From NCBI RefSeq assembly GCF_003610535.1, contig NZ_RAPN01000001.1, positions 682,001 through 746,000 on the forward strand: 64,000 nucleotides of DNA, read 5' to 3'. Both the position numbers and the translations under genes were made by a program. Below the pieces are notes generated by a model, which did no database searches, had not been told where the DNA came from, and saw only the letters and a program-made list of their open reading frames with translations. This document shows positions 51,724 through 59,375 of the stretch, piece by piece. Numbering within the stretch: position 1 is the first letter of the stretch; the number at the start of each line of letters is the position of its first letter. This DNA comes from Mangrovibacterium diazotrophicum. Its GTDB lineage: Bacteria; Bacteroidota; Bacteroidia; Bacteroidales; Prolixibacteraceae.

Positions 51724-54177
51724 TTATTGCTTCAATTTAAACGAGTAAAATTTGCCGGCTTCTGTTGGGATATCGTACAGGTAGGTCTTTGCCAGTTTCA
51801 GTTTCTTCAACTTCGCTTTCTTCGAAATCAGCGGTTCTTTCACCGGATTGACCGGATAATATTGATTCGGATTGTCTCCTTTTGCTGCGGTTAGCGTTGC
51901 ACCGTCAACATCGATCAATTGATTGCGAGATCGCAGGCGAAGGTTACCGCCCGCCTTCGATTCAATGGTTACTTCTGCAATTTTGCCATTTTCCCAGCGA
52001 ATATCGACTACAAAACCACCACGGGCAACCAGACCGGTCACCTCACCCTTTTGCCATTTGGCGGGCAAAGCAGGCAGAAGATCGATGCAGCCATCGTAGC
52101 TTTGCAGTAACATCTCCCCGATTCCGGCAGTACATCCGAAGTTTCCATCGATTTGGAAAGGCGGATGTGCGTCGAACAAGTTCGGGTAGGTTCCTCCAGT
52201 CTCTTTACCTTTTTCGTTGCGCACCGACGGCGACAACTGATCGCCAATCAACTTCAGTGCATGATCGCCATCGAGGAAGCGAGCCCAAAGATTCACTTTC
52301 CAGCCCATTGACCAACCGGTGGATACGTCGCCACGATAGATGAGTGAGTTTTTAGCTGCCTGAAACAACTCCGGCGTGCGGTAAGCCGAAACCTGGTTGC
52401 TTGGGAAAACGCCGTATAAATGCGAAACATGGCGATGCGTATCGTCGACGCGGTCCCAATCGTTGATCCACTCCTGCAATTGGCTGTGCTGCCCGATTTG
52501 CATTGGCGGCAGGCGATCTTTCGCCGCAGCCAGTGAATCGGCAAAAGCAGCATCGACATTTAGTATTTGGGCTGTGCGAATGACATTCGAAAACAGATCG
52601 AAAGCCAGTTGATTATCCATGGTGTTGCCTACGCCAACATTGATTTGGGGCAAGTAAGAATTTTCGGGCGACACCGAAGGACCAACCACCAGCCAGCCGT
52701 GCGTGGGTTCCTCAATCAAAATATCCAACAGGAACTCAGCAGCACCTTTCATGGCCGGATAGGCTTCCTGCAGGAAAGCCTCGTCGCCAGTATACAGATA
52801 GTGTTCCCAGAGGTGCTGGCTAACCCAAGCTTCGCCGGTTGGCCACAAGCCCGAGCGCGCCCAGTCAACCGGGCCGGTAATGCGCCAAATGTCGGTGTTG
52901 TGATGAAGCACCCACCCACGCGCATTGTAAAGTATTTTAGCTGTTTCACGGCCACTTTGCGAAAGCTCTTTCACCATTTTCAGGAAAGGTTCGTGCAGTT
53001 CCGAAAGGTTAGTCATCTCGGCGGGCCAGTAATTCATTTCAGCATTAATATTCGTGGTGTACTTACTGTCCCAGGGCGGATCAACGCGGTCGTTCCATTT
53101 ACCCTGCAGGTTCATGGGCTGACTTCCCGGTTGCGAGCCGGAGATCATCAGGTAGCGGCCAAACTGGAAGTAAAGGCTTACCAACTGCGGATCGTCGCCG
53201 TTCTTGAAATCAACCACACGCTGATCGGTCGTTTTTGCAGATGCACCGCTGTCGCCCAAATCGAGGCTCACCCGATCGAAATAATTGCGGTAAATGGCTT
53301 CGTGCCTGGCTTTGGCAGTTTTATAATCGCCGACCATCGCTGCTTTTAAAATTGAATCTGCCTTCGCAAAACCGTCGCCGCTAATATCGTGGTAGTTCTT
53401 AAAGTTCGAAGCGATGGAAACATAGACCGTTGCCGCATCAGCATTTTTAATCACCAACTCTTTGCCGTCCAGTTCGAGCGCGCCACCTTCAAGCTGAGCT
53501 TTGACCAAAGCATTGAAACGAACCTGTCCCAGCTCGCCCTCGTGATCGTCGGTAATTCCGGAAAGGTTGATGGTTGAATCCGCCTCCATCGTGATTTTAC
53601 TGCGCAGCTCGCAATCGAGCCCGAGCCGACAAGTGATTTTCCCTTTTTCGCTCGCCGTAAATCGCACCATAATGGTTCCGTTGTCCAACGAAGCCAAATA
53701 CTCGCGGGTATATTCAACGCCGTCCAGTTTATATTTAACGGTTGTAATGGCCTGCTCAATATCCAGTTCGCGGTAATAATCCGTTACCTGTTCGTGCCCG
53801 ATGAAGGTCACCCAAAGGTTGCCGGCTGGCTGGTATTTCATCCCATTGTTGCGGGCACGTTTTTCGGCGTTGGCCAAATCATCTGCTTCCTGATATTTTC
53901 CCTCGAAAAACAGGCGATTAATCTCGGGGAGAATCTTCGTCATCTCCGGATTGGTATTGTTGTTGGGGCCACCCGACCAAATGGTTTCCTCATTCAGCTG
54001 AATCTGTTCCGCGCCGGTTGTTCCGTAAATCATCGCGGCCAGACGCCCGTTACCGATGGGCAATGCTTCTGTCCATTTTTCGGCCGGTTTATCGTACCAA
54101 AGTTTCAGTTTGCCGCTCTGCGCCTTCAAACTTATTCCGCCCAACACGAGCAGCAAACACCACAAAATTCTTTTCAT
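51724..54177 (-). CDS. GH95 alpha-L-fucosidase or alpha-L-galactosidase
   Basis: An 817-residue secreted inverting glycosidase of family 95. Family marks are LWYDKPAEKWTEALPIGNGR, QLNEETIWSGGPNNNTNPE, the NLQGKWNDRVDPPWDSKYTT segment followed by NINAEMNYWPAEMTNLSEL with the conserved Asn pair, HHNTDIWRITGPVDWARSGL and LFDAHPPFQIDGNFGCTAGI. GH95 removes alpha-1,2-L-fucose or alpha-L-galactose; L-galactose is found in rhamnogalacturonan II side chain A, which would fit the GH141-like neighbour. The ATG at 54177 is preferred (MKRILWCLLLVLGG signal peptide); the frame extends to an ATG at 54216. It ends 3 bp before the GH2 gene starts. A 216-bp spacer containing an 18-bp inverted repeat separates it from the gene upstream. 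Confidence 0.93.
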   Translation of the reverse strand: MKRILWCLLLVLGGISLKAQSGKLKLWYDKPAEKWTEALPIGNGRLAAMIYGTTGAEQIQLNEETIWSGGPNNNTNPEMTKILPEINRLFFEGKYQEADDLANAEKRARNNGMKYQPAGNLWVTFIGHEQVTDYYRELDIEQAITTVKYKLDGVEYTREYLASLDNGTIMVRFTASEKGKITCRLGLDCELRSKITMEADSTINLSGITDDHEGELGQVRFNALVKAQLEGGALELDGKELVIKNADAATVYVSIASNFKNYHDISGDGFAKADSILKAAMVGDYKTAKARHEAIYRNYFDRVSLDLGDSGASAKTTDQRVVDFKNGDDPQLVSLYFQFGRYLMISGSQPGSQPMNLQGKWNDRVDPPWDSKYTTNINAEMNYWPAEMTNLSELHEPFLKMVKELSQSGRETAKILYNARGWVLHHNTDIWRITGPVDWARSGLWPTGEAWVSQHLWEHYLYTGDEAFLQEAYPAMKGAAEFLLDILIEEPTHGWLVVGPSVSPENSYLPQINVGVGNTMDNQLAFDLFSNVIRTAQILNVDAAFADSLAAAKDRLPPMQIGQHSQLQEWINDWDRVDDTHRHVSHLYGVFPSNQVSAYRTPELFQAAKNSLIYRGDVSTGWSMGWKVNLWARFLDGDHALKLIGDQLSPSVRNEKGKETGGTYPNLFDAHPPFQIDGNFGCTAGIGEMLLQSYDGCIDLLPALPAKWQKGEVTGLVARGGFVVDIRWENGKIAEVTIESKAGGNLRLRSRNQLIDVDGATLTAAKGDNPNQYYPVNPVKEPLISKKAKLKKLKLAKTYLYDIPTEAGKFYSFKLKQ

Positions 54178-54268
54178 ATCGTTAGTTCTCTGAAATTCTG
54201 AAAGCAGAAAGAACAATTGAGTTCCACTACTTTCTGATGTACATCACCTTTCTTATTTTTTGTTCCTC

Positions 54269-54320
54269 ATTCCTTATTTCTTATTCTCCAATTCAAAATA
54301 TCGAATAAGAAATAAGGAAT
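54269..54320. repeat. perfect 18-bp AT-rich inverted repeat
   Basis: ATTCCTTATTTCTTATTC (54269-54286) is followed after 16 bp by its exact reverse complement (54303-54320). The arms and the flanks also show a loose 7-bp periodicity (TCCTTAT TTCTTAT; TAAGAAA TAAGGAA). The structure lies between the alpha-glucuronidase-like gene and GH95. It may act as an mRNA-end hairpin, but without GC pairs it is a weak terminator. Confidence 0.8.
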
Positions 54321-54393
54321 ATCGAAGGACTAAAAATGAAATCAAGTGCATTATTTGGGTTCCTAATACCTTTACAATTCAACTTCGATTCTC

Positions 54394-57111
54394 CTAATAA
54401 AACAGCCAATCCACCGCCGGGCCATTGGGATCGTCGACCATGCCTGCATCGTGAATTTCGATCTCCTGATCAGCATTCATAAAGCCCAAGATCAAGACTC
54501 GGCCCTTGCCCAACACCAGCTCCTGTTCACCCGCGTCAAAACGGTAGGTATACACATTTACCGGGTACAAGCCCGGCAGGTCGACGGCATTGGCTATTTT
54601 GATATCCGCTTGTCCGCGATCGTTGGCGTTCGCGTTGGTTTCCAATGTTGGAGGCTCCAAAATGGTATAACTGTTTGTATTGAAATAGCCCACGACAACT
54701 TTTACCGGCTCATCGGATATAAACTTCAAACCTGTTCCTTCAGCCCGTTGTTCGTTATCTGAAAACTGCACGCCTGACAAGTCTCTTAGCTCATCAGCCA
54801 CTGCAAGGATCTTCGCTTTATTGTCCGAATAAACCGGAACGCCTTCTTTCAGCGGATAGCGTTTCGCTCCTTTGTTGAGCACCTGCACCTCAACCGATTT
54901 CAAAGACGGGTGTTCCTTTTTCACCTGTCCGCCATTGTCCTTCAACATTTGCAGGTTACGCTTGAAATTGTCCAACTCGGTTTGATAGTGCGGCTGTAAC
55001 TCTGCCCAGGTTTTATTCGTTCCGTTGATTCCAGAGATCGGGATCCGGCGTTGAGCCGTTTGCATGCTGTTCGCGTACAAATAGGTATCCCTGGTCAGAT
55101 CAACCAGTTTCTGATAATGAGCCAAACTCTTCTCCAAATGCGGCAAAGCAGCCTCCAGATCCTCAATCCTGTTCGAGTATTTGTAGTTGAGTACCAGCAT
55201 CGCCGCCTTCACCTTTTCAGCAAAACAATCTGCAAAAGCCTGGTAGCAATGCATATCGTTTTGAAGTCTTGCAAACTCCTCTTTATTTTCGGTTATTTGG
55301 TTCGAAACAGCATCAATAGCTTCGACCGCTTTGCGTCCGTGCTCTTCCACCTCAGCGGCAATTTGCGGAGGCGTTTCACCCGTATGGGCTTCTCCTTTAA
55401 ATTCTTTTTCAGCATATACCTGCAATACCTCTTTCAACGGGCCGCTGGATGACCAGAAATTGGCGTAAACATTATATTTCTGCGGATTGACCAGCTGCCC
55501 CATAAACATGCCCAAAAGCAAGCTTTGGCGGTTCCCATCCGAAATACCGAACGAACGCAGCAGTTTGGGCGCTATTTCTCCGGATTCTTCGTAGGCTTTC
55601 AATATATTTTCACCAGCCGTTTTACTGCCGTAGAATTTATTCAACTGACCGGACCAGTAATTCACTTCATCCAGACTATCGCGTTGGGCTTTCCAGGCAT
55701 AACGCCCCCAGGCAGCATACCAGATCCAATCGCGATCCATCTCCAACAAACGAGGCCCGGTTTTATCAGCCGTGTAAGGCCAGTCCCAGTACGAAGCCTG
55801 TGGATACACGTGCACACCATTTGCTCCCTGATCGCGGTGCATTGCCTGCACGCTCTTCTCAATAAAATCGGGTGAACCGTAGCGGAAAGGCTCCAGGTTG
55901 GCCATAATGTGCACGTTGGAAATATGAACCGATCCCAGTTTGCTTAGTTCGGTTGGAATAGACGACCATGAATCGCGCGGATTGTAAGTGGTGAGCGACT
56001 CTCCGTTGTATTTAAACATGGTGTAAAGGTTCTTGTAAATCGGCAAAGAAGCGCCCATTACACGGCTGGCATCGGTGTCGTGACCACGCAGCACGATTGG
56101 CGGCTCCTGATCGGATCCGATTGCCTTCAAACCATCCTGCACTCCTGGAATGATCGTTTTAGTGAACCAGTCGACATCATCGTCGATGGTATTCATGGCC
56201 TCGCCCAAGGTCACCAGTAATCCCACATTGGGGTAATTCTCGATAAAAGCAGCAATGCTCTTCCGGGTATAATCCGAAATGAGCGGCGTAATTCCGCGGC
56301 TGCGATCCTGCGTTTTCAGGTGATTGTGCTCAGCAAAGGGCTTCGACAGGATAATATTGTAGAACATTTGAATGACCCAGATTCCGCGTTTGTCGGCCTC
56401 TTTAGTCAGGAATGCGAACATTTCCTTGTTCTTTTCAAAAGTCGCATCATCAACTTCTACGGCATAGGGGTAATCTTTCAATTTCACTAAGGAGGCAAAA
56501 GGATGGCCATTCCACAGGTAAAGCGAGTTATAACGGTTTTCAACCAAGGTATCGAGGTACTTAATCCAAAGCTCTTTATCGTAAAACCAGGGGAAATTCT
56601 CGGGCGTGTAAGGGTACTCGTAAACTCCCCTTCCCGGTAAATAGCTTGTTTTCTGCAGACCAATGCAGGTACCGCGCATGACCATTTCCGGCTGGTCTGT
56701 CAGGCTGATATTTTCCGGCAACTTCCCTTTTTCTTTCAGTTGATCAACCAGGTAAAGGCAGCCATACAGGATTCCCGAAGTACCGGTCGCAGAAAGCTGA
56801 ATGTCTTGACCTTTACTTTCAAGCGCATAGCCCTCTTCCGACAAAGTAGCAGAACTTCCCTTTGCGGCTGTGGAATCCATGGCAACTTGTTGCAAAATGA
56901 TTTTCGCACCCGCAGCAGAATCAGCCGATGAAACGACTTCAACCTGATAGCCACTTTCCGTCAATTGGGAGGCAAGCCGTTCAACGGCATATTCTTCGCG
57001 CGAACTGTGCTGTTCGGATACAATTGCGACCTTTCCTTTTCCGGCACACGACCAGAAGAGGATCGAAATCAGAAGAATGTAAAAGATGTTTTTTCCTAGT
57101 TCAAAATTCAT
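54394..57111 (-). CDS. alpha-glucuronidase-like lipoprotein glycosidase, family unassigned
   Basis: A 905-residue lipoprotein (SILFWSC, Cys22). Residues ~25-135 resemble the hexosaminidase/GH67-type N-terminal domain that precedes many barrels (EEYAVERLASQLTESGYQVE, YALESKGQDIQLSATGTSGI). A barrel follows with MRGTCIGLQKTSYLPGRGVY, NRYNSLYLWNGHPFASLVKL, KRGIWVIQMFYNIILSKPFA, GLLVTLGEAMNTIDDDVDWF, IVLRGHDTDASRVMGASLPI and QASYWDWPYTADKTGPRL. The C-terminal third is helical and then beta-rich (RYPLKEGVPVYSDNKAKILA). I recall such proteins labelled alpha-glucuronidase or alpha-galacturonidase-like, but I cannot assign a CAZy family. In a pectin-type cluster an acidic-sugar substrate makes sense. 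It is flanked by repeat-containing spacers on both sides. Confidence 0.68.
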   Translation of the reverse strand: MNFELGKNIFYILLISILFWSCAGKGKVAIVSEQHSSREEYAVERLASQLTESGYQVEVVSSADSAAGAKIILQQVAMDSTAAKGSSATLSEEGYALESKGQDIQLSATGTSGILYGCLYLVDQLKEKGKLPENISLTDQPEMVMRGTCIGLQKTSYLPGRGVYEYPYTPENFPWFYDKELWIKYLDTLVENRYNSLYLWNGHPFASLVKLKDYPYAVEVDDATFEKNKEMFAFLTKEADKRGIWVIQMFYNIILSKPFAEHNHLKTQDRSRGITPLISDYTRKSIAAFIENYPNVGLLVTLGEAMNTIDDDVDWFTKTIIPGVQDGLKAIGSDQEPPIVLRGHDTDASRVMGASLPIYKNLYTMFKYNGESLTTYNPRDSWSSIPTELSKLGSVHISNVHIMANLEPFRYGSPDFIEKSVQAMHRDQGANGVHVYPQASYWDWPYTADKTGPRLLEMDRDWIWYAAWGRYAWKAQRDSLDEVNYWSGQLNKFYGSKTAGENILKAYEESGEIAPKLLRSFGISDGNRQSLLLGMFMGQLVNPQKYNVYANFWSSSGPLKEVLQVYAEKEFKGEAHTGETPPQIAAEVEEHGRKAVEAIDAVSNQITENKEEFARLQNDMHCYQAFADCFAEKVKAAMLVLNYKYSNRIEDLEAALPHLEKSLAHYQKLVDLTRDTYLYANSMQTAQRRIPISGINGTNKTWAELQPHYQTELDNFKRNLQMLKDNGGQVKKEHPSLKSVEVQVLNKGAKRYPLKEGVPVYSDNKAKILAVADELRDLSGVQFSDNEQRAEGTGLKFISDEPVKVVVGYFNTNSYTILEPPTLETNANANDRGQADIKIANAVDLPGLYPVNVYTYRFDAGEQELVLGKGRVLILGFMNADQEIEIHDAGMVDDPNGPAVDWLFY

Positions 57112-57141
57112 TGTTCTGGTTGCTATTTGTTTCCGGTAAAT

Positions 57142-57190
57142 CGTTAATCGTTAATCTTCAATCGTTATTCGTTAATCGTTATTCGTTAAT
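57142..57190. repeat. 7-bp tandem repeat array (CGTTAAT), seven units
   Basis: Seven contiguous heptamers: CGTTAAT, CGTTAAT, CTTCAAT, CGTTATT, CGTTAAT, CGTTATT, CGTTAAT, with a partial unit before and CAATATA after. The array starts 31 bp upstream of the alpha-glucuronidase-like ATG, within its leader. It resembles short tandemly repeated repetitive sequences described in cyanobacteria. Confidence 0.88.
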
Positions 57191-57278
57191 CAATATAAGG
57201 CCGATTTCGTCCGACAGAATTTCCAATACTTTGTCGGTAGCTTTCCCGCGAACGATTTTTCTCCTTGATTCTCCTTCC

Positions 57279-57321
57279 ACGGGACGTTGCCCCGGGCTGA
57301 CTGCAATCAACCCTTCAGGCT
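57279..57321. repeat. possible REP-like intergenic element
   Basis: ACGGGACGTTGCCCCGGGCT followed by CAACCCTTCAGGCTG looks like a GC-rich dyad of the kind scattered through Bacteroidota intergenic DNA, in contrast to the AT-rich surroundings. I see only one copy in this window, so the repeat status is from memory and uncertain. Confidence 0.35.
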
Positions 57322-57397
57322 GTTTCATTTATAATTCGGTAGCTTCATGCTATTCCTGGTCGTTTGAAGCTTGAAACCAACAACTTATAACTTCTGC

Positions 57398-59359
57398 TTA
57401 ATGAAAAACATCGCGTTCTTTAAATCCTTCCGGATGAATCCGTATTTTTTCCGGCTCCGTCTCGGGAATAATATCTTTGTAAGCATCTTCAATTCCGGCT
57501 TTCGCTTTAATTTTCAAGGCATCCTCTGAGAATTCTTCATCGCGAAACGAATAGGTTTCCTCAATTGTATTGTTGGTTCCGTTATTCACCAAAAGATTAT
57601 TGACCACATAATTTTTGCGGGCAACAATATCATGACAGCGCTTATTCCAAATGTGCAACCACATCCATTTATAGCTATTGTTATCGATGACGTTTCCGGT
57701 TATGGTCATGTAGGCAGAACCTTCGTCGGGATAGATACATCGCGGCCCGTTGTACAGGTAATTCCCTTCGACCACCGTGCCCGGCTGCTCACCCAGCAAG
57801 TAGATGATGCCTCCATCGTCGAGCACTTTGTGGGTATTACCGGCTTTGTTGAAGCTGATGGTATTGTTTTTAGGTACAGTTGAAGGCGGTATTCCTGCAT
57901 TGCCCCACCACCAACCACAGACTATAGCTCCGTAGGGTGTACCGTCAATATCGTTGTGGACGATCTCCGTATTCGCGACAAAAAACGAGGTAATTCCTTC
58001 AACCTGACGAAAGTCGACACTCACATTACGCAAGTAGTTATTGGCAATACGGTTGTTTTCGCAAACGCCTTCAATACCTTTTCCGTAAATAGCACCATCG
58101 CCGATGATATAATGTTGCGGATGTCCGACATTCACAGCGTTTCCAAGCAGGTCGTTGAAATAATTTCCTTCGACGGTACTGCTCTTCACATCGTTCACCA
58201 GGTTAATGGCAATACCGGAACTAATGTGCTCAAACCGGTTTCTGATAAAACTGATGTTCTCTGCATTTTCAACCTGAATAGCACCACGCGGCACATCGGT
58301 GCTGTTGTACTTGGTTTCGTGCCAGTTTCCACCCGGAATATACTTTACGGCCAAACCAAGACTCTGAATTCCGGCAAATCCGTGAGAGCCGGCAACCTCC
58401 ATCAACGACCAATCGTCATAAGAAAAAGTAATCCCCTCGAATCGGATGTCCTGTACGCGCTCATCATTGGATTCCCCTTTGATATGAATCAGTCCATCAG
58501 AACCGGGAGCGATCACTTCGGCCGTTGCCATATCTTCTCCATCATTGTAATAGTAAAGTGTTTTTGTTTTTCGGTTGAAGTAAAACTCGCCCGGAGAATC
58601 CAGCAACTCGTAAGCATTTCGGATAACGAAACTCTTCGTGTAGTTTATCTTTCCGGCCCAAGCCATCGTTGTGGCAATTGCGCCGTAGAGTTGTTGCAAT
58701 TTAATGATTGTTGAGTCCCCGATTTGTTCCATGTCTCTTGCACAGAGAATCTTTTCAGTCCAAATGTTAAATTGAACCATTTCGACATCTTCCGGATTTT
58801 GATACGGCTGAATATCTTTCGACGAAAACTTAATTCCGTCGATTGCTGTGCCCGCACCAAAAGCCCAGGGTTCGTCACCTTTTATTTCAAACTTGCCCCA
58901 ATCGCCCAGTCCGTTCACCGGCACATCGGTCCCGGCCATACGCATCCGCTTGCCGTTTACAAACAAAGTCCGAAGCTTATCCTCGCGATCCAGGCGTGCC
59001 TTGTAAAGATACTTACCAACCTGCTGCCAAACTGTTACCTGTTGGCCACCGCTTACAATTACTTTTGCTCCTTTATCTGCCCGAATTGTTGTGTACGAAT
59101 CGGCGGGCTCCAGCAGCAATGGCTCACTCAGCAAATACGTTCCCGCTTTCAAAATAACTTCAACTGCAGCGTCATTTCGACCATGTAATTCCCGAGCCTT
59201 AAGCATAGCCGCAGGAAGTGATTTCATCGGGCTTTGTTCAGAACCTGAATTGTTATCAGAACCTGCGGGCGACACCCAAACATTCGCTCCAAACGCCGAA
59301 ATACCGACCATTAGCAACATTGCCAGAACGACACTCTTTCTCTTGTTCATTTGTTTCAT
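57398..59359 (-). CDS. GH141-like right-handed beta-helix glycosidase
   Basis: A 653-residue secreted protein (signal peptide to about AFGA, residue 25). It begins VWVSPAGSDNNSGSEQSP and continues with VEVILKAGTYLLSEPLLLEP, VIVSGGQQVTVWQQVG and KLRTLFVNGKRMRMAGTD, an arrangement typical of the GH141 group. Parallel beta-helix coils follow (ENISFIRNRFEHISSGIAIN, SSTVEGNYFNDLLGNAVNVG, NNRIANNYLRNVSVD, DGGIIYLLGEQPGTVVEGNY). GH141 contains an alpha-L-fucosidase acting on rhamnogalacturonan II and a xylanase; which applies here is unknown. It begins 16 bp after the LacZ-like GH2 stop, so the two form one transcript. The family assignment is by pattern memory, moderately sure. Confidence 0.72.
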   Translation of the reverse strand: MKQMNKRKSVVLAMLLMVGISAFGANVWVSPAGSDNNSGSEQSPMKSLPAAMLKARELHGRNDAAVEVILKAGTYLLSEPLLLEPADSYTTIRADKGAKVIVSGGQQVTVWQQVGKYLYKARLDREDKLRTLFVNGKRMRMAGTDVPVNGLGDWGKFEIKGDEPWAFGAGTAIDGIKFSSKDIQPYQNPEDVEMVQFNIWTEKILCARDMEQIGDSTIIKLQQLYGAIATTMAWAGKINYTKSFVIRNAYELLDSPGEFYFNRKTKTLYYYNDGEDMATAEVIAPGSDGLIHIKGESNDERVQDIRFEGITFSYDDWSLMEVAGSHGFAGIQSLGLAVKYIPGGNWHETKYNSTDVPRGAIQVENAENISFIRNRFEHISSGIAINLVNDVKSSTVEGNYFNDLLGNAVNVGHPQHYIIGDGAIYGKGIEGVCENNRIANNYLRNVSVDFRQVEGITSFFVANTEIVHNDIDGTPYGAIVCGWWWGNAGIPPSTVPKNNTISFNKAGNTHKVLDDGGIIYLLGEQPGTVVEGNYLYNGPRCIYPDEGSAYMTITGNVIDNNSYKWMWLHIWNKRCHDIVARKNYVVNNLLVNNGTNNTIEETYSFRDEEFSEDALKIKAKAGIEDAYKDIIPETEPEKIRIHPEGFKERDVFH

Positions 59360-59375
59360 TATTCGTTGTATTTGC

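Noticed and set aside
52567-53349. 260-codon open frame antisense to GH95
   Set aside because: It is the opposite strand of conserved GH95 barrel sequence and its translation shows no domain.
57956-58714. 252-codon open frame antisense to the GH141-like gene
   Set aside because: It is a shadow of a beta-helix repeat region on the other strand with no family resemblance.
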